A stretch of 64,000 nt of DNA from Verrucomicrobiota bacterium (lineage in GTDB: Bacteria; Verrucomicrobiota; Verrucomicrobiia; Limisphaerales; UBA1319): NCBI GenBank assembly GCA_022709905.1, contig JAKLHY010000001.1, positions 265,463 through 329,462 of the forward strand, given 5' to 3'. Made by a program: the position numbers and the translations under genes. Under the pieces are notes generated by a model, which was not told the DNA's origin, ran no database searches, and saw only the letters and a program-made list of their open reading frames with translations. This document shows, one piece after another, positions 18,962 through 27,960 of this stretch (position 1 is its first letter; every line of letters begins with the position of its first letter).

Positions 18962-19722
18962 GAACGCTGTGATTGAAGGGGAGCGTCCATGGGGGCAAGA
19001 TAATCAGAATTCTCAACATCCTTGCTTGGAAAGAAAAGAAAACGCGCATAACAATAGGCAATCAATTCCCCCAGCACTTCTTGAACGCCCTCGCTCGATG
19101 TCCACCAGCGTGACGGGTCATAATAGCGATCCTCAAGAGCGATGATTCCCACCTTGATCCGGTCACCCATGGCTTTTTGGCAGAGCAAACGTGATCTCCG
19201 GGCATGAGGCCCCAGGGTTGCGACATCAAGAGAATCGATGGAAAGGCCTGTCTTTGTCAGCCAATGCTTAAGGGCAAGGGAAGAGTGATAAGTGCGATCT
19301 TTGCAGACAGCCGGACAAATCAGGATGGACACCGAATTCTGCGGCACTCCGTGGGCGATGAGCAGCCGGACCAGATATTCGCCACTATAACGACCTGATT
19401 CGTAGGGGTTTAATCCTTCATAAACGGCTCTGACAACGAGCATTCGGTCGTAGCAACCCTCTCTAAACTCCTCGGCTGCCTGCCGCATGGTGTAATTGGG
19501 CGACCAGCCATCAACAACAAGCAACGATCCTCGGTTCGGTGAGGTGATGGCAAGAAAACCATGGGCTGTTCTTAAGAAAAGCACCAGTCCCAGCCCCAGA
19601 ATAACCAGGAACAGGAGTTTTCCGGGGAGTGTTAAAGTCCAGCAGACACGTCGCCTGAAGAGGCACCTTGCCAGTTTGTTGCCTGGAAGCGCGATTCGCC
19701 AGGATGCTATTGGGTTGGCCAT
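18958..19722 (-). CDS. DUF218/YdcF-like membrane-anchored protein
   Basis: Protein of 254 residues with one N-terminal membrane segment (LLFLVILGLGLVLFL, about 35-50). The rest resembles the DUF218 (YdcF/SanA/ElyC) fold: LLVVDGW at the first strand, TMRQAAEEFREGCYDRMLVV, SGEYLVRLLIAHGVPQNSV, then TYHSSLALKHWL. Its stop overlaps the start of the deacetylase-GT fusion (ATGA), so the two are co-translated. DUF218 proteins occur in several exosortase loci and in envelope biogenesis; the reaction is unknown. The family assignment is by motif memory and is moderate. Confidence 0.7.
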   Translation of the reverse strand: MANPIASWRIALPGNKLARCLFRRRVCWTLTLPGKLLFLVILGLGLVLFLRTAHGFLAITSPNRGSLLVVDGWSPNYTMRQAAEEFREGCYDRMLVVRAVYEGLNPYESGRYSGEYLVRLLIAHGVPQNSVSILICPAVCKDRTYHSSLALKHWLTKTGLSIDSLDVATLGPHARRSRLLCQKAMGDRIKVGIIALEDRYYDPSRWWTSSEGVQEVLGELIAYCYARFLFFPSKDVENSDYLAPMDAPLQSQRS

Positions 19723-19789
19723 TTCAGAGTGCTCAGAATGCCACCGTGGCAGGTGCGGAAAGACCGCAATAGGAAAAACGCCGATGCCA

Positions 19790-20887
19790 CTATCTCCTCG
19801 GAATCGGTTCGGAAGACGGCTGGATTTGTCGAAAAATAGAATCCATGATTACGGCAGTCAGCAGAATTTCACGATAAGGAATGGGGGGGGGAGTGTTCTC
19901 AATAATTGAGCGATAGAACTGGTCAATGAGATACTTCATGCCCGATTTTGGATGAAAATCGTTCGATAGAAACAACCGCATGTTATGAAACCAATTTATA
20001 AAACACTGGCTCGCAAAGCCAAATGGCGGGATAAACTGTTCCGCATAGCTCGTATACCGCTGCCCAGGGAGGCGGATCAGGAGTTGCTTGTCTTGGTCCA
20101 GTAACAGGCCGTTCTTTGAGCCGTAGGCGCGAAACTGGTGAAGCGAAGGCCGCATCTGGGATGAAAATGTGAAATAGGCCGTGGTTCTTTGGTCTTCAAG
20201 GATCATCACTCGAAGTTCATCGAACAATTCATTTTCTCCCCGATTGCGCAGTTGGGGGCTCGTAAAACCCTGCGCAATTACCCGAGGGGAATCGCTTTGC
20301 AGATATTCCGCCAGACGTGCGACGCCATGGCTGATGATATTATGCAGCAAAGAACCCGGAAGTTTGCGAACCCAATGTTGCTTGTCTGCGAGCAATGCCT
20401 TGGCATAACTCCCGTATCCAAGATCATATCCATAAATGCTTTCCATGTGTAAGGGTGGCCCTCCCAGATAATCCTCCCGAACCAGCTTTCGAAACCGCCG
20501 TGCCACATGGCAAAACTGATCATCGTGTCCCGCAGTCACCTTTAGGGCGTGGCTTTCTGCGATGGCGAGTAGATCGCGGGCTTCCTGAGGATATAAGGTG
20601 AAAGGCTTTTCCACATAAACATGGCATCCATGGGCAAGACATTGTTTGGCAATTCCGTAGTGGCTTTGAGGCGGAGTGGTGACGTGAACCACGTCCGGTT
20701 GGACGGCATTCAACATCGTTTCCAGATCGATGAAAATCCGCTCGACAGGAAAGCGATCGGCTAATTGCCGTGCCATGAGTTCTTCGCGATCGCAGGCCGC
20801 GACAATTTTTCCGAGGCGGACTCGCTGGATGGCGGCTGCATGGTCATCAGCGATCTTCCCGCATCCGACAATGGCAATCTTAAGCAT
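19790..20887 (-). CDS. Gfo/Idh/MocA family sugar dehydrogenase
   Basis: Cytoplasmic NAD(P)-dependent oxidoreductase of 365 residues. The Rossmann loop IAIVGCGKIADDH begins at residue 4, VEKPF (canonical EKP) lies near residue 95, and LLHNIISHG near residue 185 holds the family's conserved active-site histidine region. It overlaps the upstream epimerase gene by 8 bp, so the pair is very likely co-transcribed and may act on the same nucleotide sugar. The substrate cannot be named; sugar-nucleotide or polyol dehydrogenation for the exopolysaccharide is the natural inference. Confidence 0.87.
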   Translation of the reverse strand: MLKIAIVGCGKIADDHAAAIQRVRLGKIVAACDREELMARQLADRFPVERIFIDLETMLNAVQPDVVHVTTPPQSHYGIAKQCLAHGCHVYVEKPFTLYPQEARDLLAIAESHALKVTAGHDDQFCHVARRFRKLVREDYLGGPPLHMESIYGYDLGYGSYAKALLADKQHWVRKLPGSLLHNIISHGVARLAEYLQSDSPRVIAQGFTSPQLRNRGENELFDELRVMILEDQRTTAYFTFSSQMRPSLHQFRAYGSKNGLLLDQDKQLLIRLPGQRYTSYAEQFIPPFGFASQCFINWFHNMRLFLSNDFHPKSGMKYLIDQFYRSIIENTPPPIPYREILLTAVIMDSIFRQIQPSSEPIPRR

Positions 20888-21929
20888 GGTTCAGCTTTTC
20901 CCGGCAGGCGGCAAAATACCTGTTCAATCCTTCATTGGTTGGAACCCGCTGAGTCCATCCCAGACGGTTCTTAATCTTGTCATTGCTATAAGAGGTCTTC
21001 TTCCAGTTTGCGTGCCAGGTCCCAAGGCCATACACAGGCGGCAACTGTCCTTCAGACCATGCCGAATACTTTTCCCAGAGCCAACAAAACAGATAGCTAA
21101 GGCTATGAGGCAGATACACCGAGGGAAATCTCCTGACGAACCGTTTGTAGGCGCGAAGAAATTGACGGCTGGTAGGAAGATCGTTGTCAACGACATTAAA
21201 TACCTCGCCCTCGATCCCATTGACCAGTCCGGCCAAGACGATGGCTTCAGCACAATTGTCGACATAACTCAATGGAAGTATGTTGCCGCCGCCCATATGA
21301 AGAAAGAGACCGAAAGTGCTTATTCCAACCCTGCTGTGGATAGCTTCGTTGCCTGGACCATATACCCAACCGGGGCGGACAATCACACATGGCATGCTGC
21401 TATTCCTAGAATATTCAAGAACAAGCTGGTCCTGGCGAACTTTTGCGTAGCAGTAAGCTTGACCTCGTCGTGCAGGTTGTGGCTCAACCGGGCAGGTCTC
21501 CTCTAAGCGCTGCTTGTGTATCATATTCCGATTGTCATAAACGGCAAAAGAACTAACATTGACAAACCGCTTTATGCTTTTATTATAAAGACAAGCATCC
21601 AAAAGGTTCCGAGTGGTGACGACTGAGTTTAGAAACGCGTCCGGAAATGACTTTTCACCTCGGCCAGCGGCAAGGTGATATACAAGCCGCGCGTCCTTCG
21701 TGATTCTGAGGCAATCGTCTCGAGATAGAAGGTTGCCATGAAGCACGTTAAGGCAGGATATGTTACGACTTTTGGTAGAGGAATTCGCTGGAGAAACACT
21801 TGTGGAGGGCCTCATTAAACCAACGACATTCCTGAACCCGCGTTCAATCAAACAAGCCACTACACGTCGGCCTATAAAACCTCCATAGCCAGTTACCAAG
21901 ATACGGTCATTTGGCTCCAAAATCATCAA
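20880..21929 (-). CDS. NAD-dependent epimerase/dehydratase (extended SDR)
   Basis: Extended short-chain dehydrogenase of 349 residues. The N-terminal GYGGFIGR is the GxxGxxG cofactor loop, HLAAGR follows strand 4, and YCYAKVRQD supplies the YxxxK catalytic pair near residue 160. Typical for nucleotide-sugar 4-epimerases, dehydratases or reductases. The next gene begins inside its last codons. The product is probably a nucleotide-sugar-modifying enzyme for the polysaccharide; which sugar is not evident. Confidence 0.87.
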   Translation of the reverse strand: MMILEPNDRILVTGYGGFIGRRVVACLIERGFRNVVGLMRPSTSVSPANSSTKSRNISCLNVLHGNLLSRDDCLRITKDARLVYHLAAGRGEKSFPDAFLNSVVTTRNLLDACLYNKSIKRFVNVSSFAVYDNRNMIHKQRLEETCPVEPQPARRGQAYCYAKVRQDQLVLEYSRNSSMPCVIVRPGWVYGPGNEAIHSRVGISTFGLFLHMGGGNILPLSYVDNCAEAIVLAGLVNGIEGEVFNVVDNDLPTSRQFLRAYKRFVRRFPSVYLPHSLSYLFCWLWEKYSAWSEGQLPPVYGLGTWHANWKKTSYSNDKIKNRLGWTQRVPTNEGLNRYFAACREKLNHA

Positions 21930-22045
21930 AAATCATCCTTTATGATAATCGTTAATCAGTGGTTATCTCCTTTTATGATCATTGTCGAAATTACACATTT
22001 CTGAAGAAGCTAAACGCTCTGGGTGGCGACCTAAAAAGGTTATAA

Positions 22046-22149
22046 CCATCGAATTTGACGCGAATCGCGCAAATTCAGGGTTTATGATCAGATCAAGTCT
22101 TTTGTAGATCATTGTCTCCGTCACACTTGCGGCCTTTGAGACTGGCTCT
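22046..22149. repeat. Dispersed repeat R2, copy A
   Basis: About 104 bp from accatcgaat to actggctct aligns almost ungapped with 28833-28939, at roughly three-quarters identity, with shared blocks tcagggtttat and cattgtctccgt. It lies in the untranslated gap 21930-22203 upstream of the epimerase gene. The second copy abuts a decayed transposase, so this may be the end of the same element. Confidence 0.6.
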
Positions 22150-22203
22150 AAAATTTATTATCTAACAAGATAGCTGGGGCAGGAAAATAGGTGTGCAACA
22201 AAA

Positions 22204-24030
22204 CTACAAATCACGGTAAACCCACCGGCACGATAACTCCTGGCTGATGATTCTACCAAGAATGGGAACATACCTGCTGTTATAGGACCTCGCGCCAGAG
22301 AGCAGCGACTCCAAAGCCTTTCCATTGTACAAATGACCTGTTCTCATGGAAGATGCCGATGAAAACCATCCAGCATAAGGAGATTCCGTAAGCAACGTTT
22401 GTATTACAGGCGCGTTCAACGCCCATTTATAATACCATTTATTAGAATCCGTTATTTTAAAAAACCTACTGACAGTACCACGAAACAGAAATTGTGCCAA
22501 GGCTACCTTTTCAGCCATAAACAAATGAGTTCTAAGTAGCGTCTTTCGTATTGTCGGAACTCCCTTTTCAGTTTTCATTAACGCTAGTTCGGGAAACAAA
22601 ATCTCAGTGCATGCTCTAGTTAATCTACTTCCCTTTTTGAAGCGCGGTGGCAGCCAGTAAATAGAACGGGTCATGGGATTTGAGGAAAACGGAAGGTAGC
22701 GGGGATTTTTGTATACGAGACCGGTAAAACAGGTTTGAAACACCCTCAGCAAATGGTCGATTTTGGTACCGATAGGGAAATCAGAAACATCTTGAAGGGC
22801 TTCTTTGGCGAATTCATAAACGACGTTCTTACACTCATTGTCAGGTACTAATAAAAGACCTGAGTGAAAGTCAAGAAGGTATTTCATTCGAATAAAAAAC
22901 TTGTAGTCAAAACCACGAGTGCTTTCAGGGAATAAAGCTCTTCCTCTAAGGTAGTATGAACCTCTGAAAGCCTCTCCACCAGGGACTCCGCAATACTTTA
23001 TATGCGTGTGATTTATAACAGGATTAGAGGCGTCGGTGGCATAGTCTGTGCAGGATCTAAAGAATTCTTCACATCCATCCTGCATTAAGTTAATATATGA
23101 GGCATTGGTCTTGAGTTGTTCTTTGCTAACAAAGTACTTCGGTCGAACAATGAGCGGAATCCCGGTGCAACTTGCCGCCCTCCTTGTCACAACAACATCC
23201 ACTTCATCCTCCAAACCGGTTACCTGGGCCTGAAAAGGAATATTAAGAGCATGGCATGTGGACAGTAGCAGTCGTGAGTCCTCTCCCCCTGTGAAATCGC
23301 ATATGGTATTTTTGTTTTTTCCAGCCTCATAGTACTTCCTGACTGAGAGTTTCAGTATGGCAAGCCATTCCTCAATGATGTCATCGAAACCCGACCGCAT
23401 CGGTGTTTCATCAGTTGGTCGCCAGTAGATCTCGTCACTAATTTTTTTGTTTTGTCGAAATTGGATGCACTGGCAAGGAAGCATCCTGTGAACATTCTCA
23501 AAGCGAGTCATTGAGCCCCAAGTATTCTTCAAATGGATTGAAAGGCTAAATCCCAATGGATTTATCCTTGCCTGCAATAATCGGGCGAGGGGCAGTTCAT
23601 GGCTTGAGAGAAAAAGTCCATTATTGTTCGTTCCATAATATATTGGCGTGGTATTATTGAAGTCCGTTGCAGCCAGCAGTGCATTAGATTGACCATCATA
23701 AGCAACCAACGCAAAACAACCATCGAGGTCGCTCGTAAGAACACTTCTCGGCTCGGAAAAAACTCTCTGAATTAACTTTCGTTTTTCTGCATTGTCCATC
23801 GACACTGCAAGCGGAGTTCCGAGAAGTGCTAACCAGGAGTTGGTTGCCTCATTTGTGATTATGATGTCATCGATCACTTTTGTGTTTCCATAGCTTGTTA
23901 GAAAGGAATATGATTGACGAATATTAAGTTCGGAAGTGCGCAATACGGGTGGAACGACTTCCACGAAATCGTTTTTCCACTTAGTCTGCAAAACACTATC
24001 CTGCGTATTGCCCATAATGAAATAGCTCAT
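22204..24030 (-). CDS. Asparagine-synthase-like amidotransferase
   Basis: Protein of 608 residues with the two-domain layout of asparagine synthetase B. The N-terminal half resembles a class II glutaminase fold (LDGCFALVAYD, LAATDFNNTTPIYYG), but the protein starts MSYFIMGN and lacks the catalytic Cys2, so it may not hydrolyse glutamine. The C-terminal half has the ATP-pyrophosphatase P-loop CDFTGGEDSRLLLS near residue 245. In O-antigen and capsule loci such proteins amidate uronic acids or add amino acids (WbpS is the best-known case). Here it sits among glycan genes and is AT-rich relative to its neighbours, suggesting transfer. Substrate unknown. Confidence 0.82.
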   Translation of the reverse strand: MSYFIMGNTQDSVLQTKWKNDFVEVVPPVLRTSELNIRQSYSFLTSYGNTKVIDDIIITNEATNSWLALLGTPLAVSMDNAEKRKLIQRVFSEPRSVLTSDLDGCFALVAYDGQSNALLAATDFNNTTPIYYGTNNNGLFLSSHELPLARLLQARINPLGFSLSIHLKNTWGSMTRFENVHRMLPCQCIQFRQNKKISDEIYWRPTDETPMRSGFDDIIEEWLAILKLSVRKYYEAGKNKNTICDFTGGEDSRLLLSTCHALNIPFQAQVTGLEDEVDVVVTRRAASCTGIPLIVRPKYFVSKEQLKTNASYINLMQDGCEEFFRSCTDYATDASNPVINHTHIKYCGVPGGEAFRGSYYLRGRALFPESTRGFDYKFFIRMKYLLDFHSGLLLVPDNECKNVVYEFAKEALQDVSDFPIGTKIDHLLRVFQTCFTGLVYKNPRYLPFSSNPMTRSIYWLPPRFKKGSRLTRACTEILFPELALMKTEKGVPTIRKTLLRTHLFMAEKVALAQFLFRGTVSRFFKITDSNKWYYKWALNAPVIQTLLTESPYAGWFSSASSMRTGHLYNGKALESLLSGARSYNSRYVPILGRIISQELSCRWVYRDL

Positions 24031-24270
24031 AAAAAAGGTTCTTCAGGGATGTCCCTGGGATTTTTTATTGGAGATTTTTGAGCAACATGGTGGATTCACT
24101 TGGGAATCGCCCCTGCCAGCGGGCGAGTTCGTTACGCAAAGCGACCGGCGGTGCCGCGAACTGGAGCTCAGACCATCCCGCGCCGCCGATCGCCCGCCAG
24201 CAGGGGCTTTTGTTGGAATGGGCGTAGTTTTGTTTAGTGTTCATTCCCCAGATAATGTCTGAAGAGGCAT
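24031..24270. repeat. Dispersed 240-bp repeat R1, copy 1
   Basis: Same-orientation copy of 26075-26316, close to 85-90 percent identical by eye. Much more GC-rich than the flanking genes. The centre holds an imperfect 18-bp inverted repeat (gcccctgccagcgggcga at 24109; tcgcccgccagcaggggc at 24190-24207). It contains no credible gene and fills the gap between the amidotransferase and ATP-grasp genes. It could be a MITE- or REP-like element. Confidence 0.8.
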
Positions 24271-24330
24271 AAGCTAATAGATGTATATATATTAATAAAA
24301 GTCTTTGTTACTTATAACATGTAATGAGAT

Positions 24331-25269
24331 CTAACAGGCATTGGCTCTAGGTAAAAGTAGCATTTCGCCCAACTCCTTCTCTGCGATATCGGTAAGTTCA
24401 GTGTCAATGCATCCATCAGGTGTGAAGGTCATTTCGCCAAATACAGCCAGACCATCAATGTCATAGAAGTCAATTCTAACAAACGGGAATGGTTTTGAAA
24501 GCAATTCTGCCGCGTGAAGAATATCGTCGTAGGAATACGGTTTTGGAATAATATCATCGTTATTGATACTATGTATGTTATAGGGCAGCGCGCACGTCCA
24601 CTCTCGATTATAATAATAATATGATGCCCCGTGTCCGTCGTCATTTCTTCCAATGCATACTAACGTGCAGTGTGCTTTTCCTGAAAAGCAGTACAATTTA
24701 TAATCAATTGGAAGTGCATTGGATGATGTGTTTAAGAAAGCCTCACATATAATGCGCGGTGGTATGAGAGAATAGTGCTTTTCTCCTGACACCATGCTAA
24801 TATCCTTTTTTAAAAAAGAGTTCAAAACGCTTATTACATTGGCTTTGTCCAGAGTGGACTTTGATCTGCAAATATAATTCATTTTAGAGCCATGAGTGCA
24901 CTTTAGCACAAAACGGTCTGGTAGCACGTCAAAATTAATGTCCGTCGCATTCTCATATACTGCGAGCATGGTTGGAAGCATGTGTTCTAAACCAAGTTGT
25001 TTTACATAGGAACGAACAGCGTACTTATCTGCACATGTGGTCTTCAGAGGGTTGTCCCAGTAAAGCATCAACCAAAGAAGTTTCTCTGTAAAGCAAGTTG
25101 GGTTTTTAAGATTGAGAGTTCGGCCTCTCATCGTGTAGTAACGATACTTAGCAAGAAGTTCAGGCGAAAGAGCGTACAATAGTCTTCTAAAAAGCAGCCA
25201 TTGTCTGTAGTATAAGTCTTTCAGAAAAGGACTTCGCTTAACAAGGTTCTTAAAAGAATAAAAAAGCAT
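24331..25269 (-). CDS. TupA-like ATP-grasp enzyme
   Basis: Protein of 312 residues resembling the TupA-type ATP-grasp family (PF14305), named after teichuronopeptide synthesis. Signature segments: FTEKLLWLMLYWDNPLKTTCADKYAVRSYV near residues 62-90, FVLKCTHGS (about 123), IICEAFLNTS (about 180), the IDYKLYCFSGK segment (about 195), and a C-terminal VRIDFYDIDG...GEMTFTPDGC with the acidic metal residues. ATP-grasp enzymes form amide or ester bonds through an acyl-phosphate, so this one may add an amino acid or a peptide to the polysaccharide. Flanked by the two R1 repeats together with the GNAT gene, and AT-rich. Confidence 0.8.
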   Translation of the reverse strand: MLFYSFKNLVKRSPFLKDLYYRQWLLFRRLLYALSPELLAKYRYYTMRGRTLNLKNPTCFTEKLLWLMLYWDNPLKTTCADKYAVRSYVKQLGLEHMLPTMLAVYENATDINFDVLPDRFVLKCTHGSKMNYICRSKSTLDKANVISVLNSFLKKDISMVSGEKHYSLIPPRIICEAFLNTSSNALPIDYKLYCFSGKAHCTLVCIGRNDDGHGASYYYYNREWTCALPYNIHSINNDDIIPKPYSYDDILHAAELLSKPFPFVRIDFYDIDGLAVFGEMTFTPDGCIDTELTDIAEKELGEMLLLPRANAC

Positions 25270-25357
25270 AGAGGCCGAATTCTAAAACATTAGGAAAAAA
25301 AGTATGGCAAAAGAATAGTAAAAGAAATAAAGCGAATATCAAATAAAAAGTAAAATA

Positions 25358-26071
25358 CTATAAAGTAACGCAAACAAATATCATTGGAAAAAAGAGAGAC
25401 CAAAAAGTATTCCAGATGTGTTTAGGCATATGAAATAGAGAAAGATGGCGTAGTTGCTCACCGGTTCGAGCCGACACAGTATGGTAACAGCGCAAAAAAA
25501 ATCGACGACGATAATGTACTGTTTGATACAATTGATAACCTAGCCTTTTGTGTAAGGATAATGAAGCAGAATTATTAGGATCGATTACTACAAAAATGTA
25601 CTGATATTTTTTGTTTTTCCAATAGGATGCCATATCATACCATAACTGTGATCCAATACCTTTACCTCGCATTTCTGGAACGGTGTATAAAAAAGTATTG
25701 TAGACCACATTATTTGGAATGGAAAAGCGCAAGTCAAACCATGAGATATGAACGTATTTGCATTCAGACCAACCAAAACAGGCGTTTATTCCATCATGTT
25801 GTACAACGAACAATGTACAGCCTTGCCGGAGTCGCTTCACGGCAGCATTTCGCGTGCACCAACCATCCCAATAATCAGGATTGTCAACAACATCCATTAA
25901 AGAGGGCAGACGAAAACAATAGGGGCAAGACCGTGAGTAGGGCATCGTATCAAGATTTAATCGGAGAAAGAGAAGAGAACGATCAAACCACCTTAAACCG
26001 GACCGGTATAAAGCCCTCTTCAAAATGCGAGCAAAATCGAATTGAAAAAAATGTTGTCTGAGAGAAAGCAC
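25358..26071 (-). CDS. GNAT-family N-acetyltransferase
   Basis: Protein of 237 residues. The acetyl-CoA-binding core VPEMRGKGIGSQLW (the R/Q-x-x-G-x-G/A loop) lies near residue 130, followed by IFVVIDPNNSASLSLHKRLGYQL, the typical beta-5/alpha-4 part of GNAT. The first 45 residues are basic and the last 40 hydrophobic or aromatic, with no known domain. It could acetylate an amino sugar or an amino acid carried by the polysaccharide. The gene is AT-rich and forms, with the ATP-grasp gene, a two-gene block bracketed by direct R1 repeats. Confidence 0.8.
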   Translation of the reverse strand: MLSLRQHFFQFDFARILKRALYRSGLRWFDRSLLFLRLNLDTMPYSRSCPYCFRLPSLMDVVDNPDYWDGWCTRNAAVKRLRQGCTLFVVQHDGINACFGWSECKYVHISWFDLRFSIPNNVVYNTFLYTVPEMRGKGIGSQLWYDMASYWKNKKYQYIFVVIDPNNSASLSLHKRLGYQLYQTVHYRRRFFLRCYHTVSARTGEQLRHLSLFHMPKHIWNTFWSLFFPMIFVCVTL

Positions 26072-26074
26072 TTT

Positions 26075-26316
26075 AAAAAACTGGTTGTTCCGGGATTTCC
26101 CTGGGATTATTTATTGGGTTTTTTGAGCAAAATGGTGAATTCACTTGGGAATCAGCCCTGCCAGCGGGCGAGTTCGTTACGCGTAGCGACCGGCGGCGTG
26201 GCGAGCTGGAGCTCAGACCATCCCGCGCCGCCGCTCGCCCGCCAGCAGGAACTTTTGTTGGAATGGGCGTCGTTTTGTTTAGTGTTTATTCCCCAGATAA
26301 CGTCTGAAGAGGCAAA
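26075..26316. repeat. Dispersed 240-bp repeat R1, copy 2
   Basis: Direct repeat of 24031-24270, including the internal inverted repeat (cctgccagcgggcgag ... ctcgcccgccagcagg). It occupies most of the 345-bp gap between the flippase stop and the GNAT start; bases 26317-26416 hold nothing recognisable. Confidence 0.8.
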
Positions 26317-26416
26317 AATATTGGGGAGCAATTGATTGGGACTGCGCGCCAAGCCCCGAAAAACGCCTAGTTGCTTGATCCCTTCCGTCTCGTCCCAACC
26401 AAATCGCAGTAACTAA

Positions 26417-27742
26417 TCAGATAAAGACGGTGGCTGTATGAGCGGACGAGCGGTTCGAAAATATTTCTTTATTCCGAATGGCTCGCAGGACAAACAGTAT
26501 GAAGAAAATGTTCATAACGGTACCAACCAAAGAAAAAAGAACAATTGCATGAAGAGCATTAAGAAAAAAACCACCTAAAACCAATACTGAAAATCTGGCA
26601 CACAGCACAACCAACTCATAAAGAAAAACACTGCGCTGAATTCTGATTAATCGAGCAAAAATAACAGAAGGCAGGTTACATAGCGAGGCAAGAATCCAAG
26701 GAGATAGAAAACGGGCAAACTCCCCTGCGGTATTCCACTGGGCGCCAAAAAGAAAGATGAAGATAGAAGGCGCAAAGAATAAAAGCAACAAGCTAGGCAG
26801 AATTCCAATAATCAATAAGCCAATGGTGCACTTTAGAAAGAGTGGCAATAACGGGTTCCCGCGATGTTGGATTTCCGAGGCTTTCTGAAAAAGGACTTGT
26901 CGCAGAGAGCGATGTACTAGAGAAACAGGCACAACCATGATTCGGATACCAAAAGCATAAGCTCCTGCCACGGCTATACCGTAAAAGTGCGTCAAAAGAA
27001 TCACTGGCAAACCGAGAGAAAGAGCATTGACTGTGTTTTGTGAAGCCGAATACAAGGGAAAGTCCCGGTACTCTGTGGCCAATTGACGCATGCGCTTCCA
27101 CTGAACATCGGACCAATAAGATAACAAATCTGGCACGACAGTGCGTAAGAGGCTGAGACTTGAAAATAAATCTGCCAGAACGTTCCCTACGATCAATCCA
27201 GTGGAGCCACAACCTGTATAGCCAAAGCCAATCTGAAGACCGTTAGCTGAGAAACTTCGTATAACTTGAGAAGCAGAAGTCCGCCTAAAAGCCTTCACCC
27301 TAACGCACCACGCCTGAAGAGTCTGATTCAATCCGCCAAAAAGTGTTGCGAGAATGAGTAACCAAAGAAACCATTGATTAGGAGATCGGATCAATTCCTG
27401 GATCAAGGAGGGAATGAAGAGAACAGCCACTATACAGAAGAAACCCGTCACAAGCGTGGCAACACAGGATACCAGAAACAAATTCATCGCCTCAACGTTT
27501 TCCTTGGGAAGCATAATGGCTTGCGAATACTCAAGAGTAACAGCGGCGGTGATTACTGTCAGCAGCGCGATAAACGAGCCAAAAACGCCAAAATCTTCCG
27601 GAGAGAAAAGACGGCTAATCACTGGTGAAAGTACAAAACTGAAAACTTGCGCGATGGCTGTACCCGACATGACAATGAGCACATTATTCAGGAAAGAAGA
27701 TTTCCGCGACTTTCGTGCTAGCGATTGTAGTATGCGAACCAT
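26417..27742 (-). CDS. Wzx-type polysaccharide flippase
   Basis: Polytopic membrane protein of about 441 residues with some 12 hydrophobic segments, typical of the MATE/PST oligosaccharide flippases (Wzx). FLNNVLIVMSGTAIAQVFSF opens the first helix and SRLFSPEDFGVFGSFIALLT is the characteristic first loop. It would move lipid-linked repeat units across the inner membrane for the Wzy-type polymerase encoded at 35130. I use the ATG at 27742; a GTG at 27823 would add 27 residues of poorer quality. Confidence 0.87.
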   Translation of the reverse strand: MVRILQSLARKSRKSSFLNNVLIVMSGTAIAQVFSFVLSPVISRLFSPEDFGVFGSFIALLTVITAAVTLEYSQAIMLPKENVEAMNLFLVSCVATLVTGFFCIVAVLFIPSLIQELIRSPNQWFLWLLILATLFGGLNQTLQAWCVRVKAFRRTSASQVIRSFSANGLQIGFGYTGCGSTGLIVGNVLADLFSSLSLLRTVVPDLLSYWSDVQWKRMRQLATEYRDFPLYSASQNTVNALSLGLPVILLTHFYGIAVAGAYAFGIRIMVVPVSLVHRSLRQVLFQKASEIQHRGNPLLPLFLKCTIGLLIIGILPSLLLLFFAPSIFIFLFGAQWNTAGEFARFLSPWILASLCNLPSVIFARLIRIQRSVFLYELVVLCARFSVLVLGGFFLNALHAIVLFSLVGTVMNIFFILFVLRAIRNKEIFSNRSSAHTATVFI

Positions 27743-27960
27743 CAGAGCATGTTTTGATGCGCCGCCATAAAGGCGCAGAACCAGACTGGGAGAATTGACA
27801 TAAACCAATCCCGCAACTGTCACTCTAGCCGACTGATGTCAAGGCGAGCATAAAAGCAATGGAGTACATTAAGGCCTTCGTGTATAAGGCTCATGAAAAA
27901 GGTTTAGTTAATGCACACCCTTATTCCAACCTTGGAGTATTCATCGATCCCAGCCGCTTT

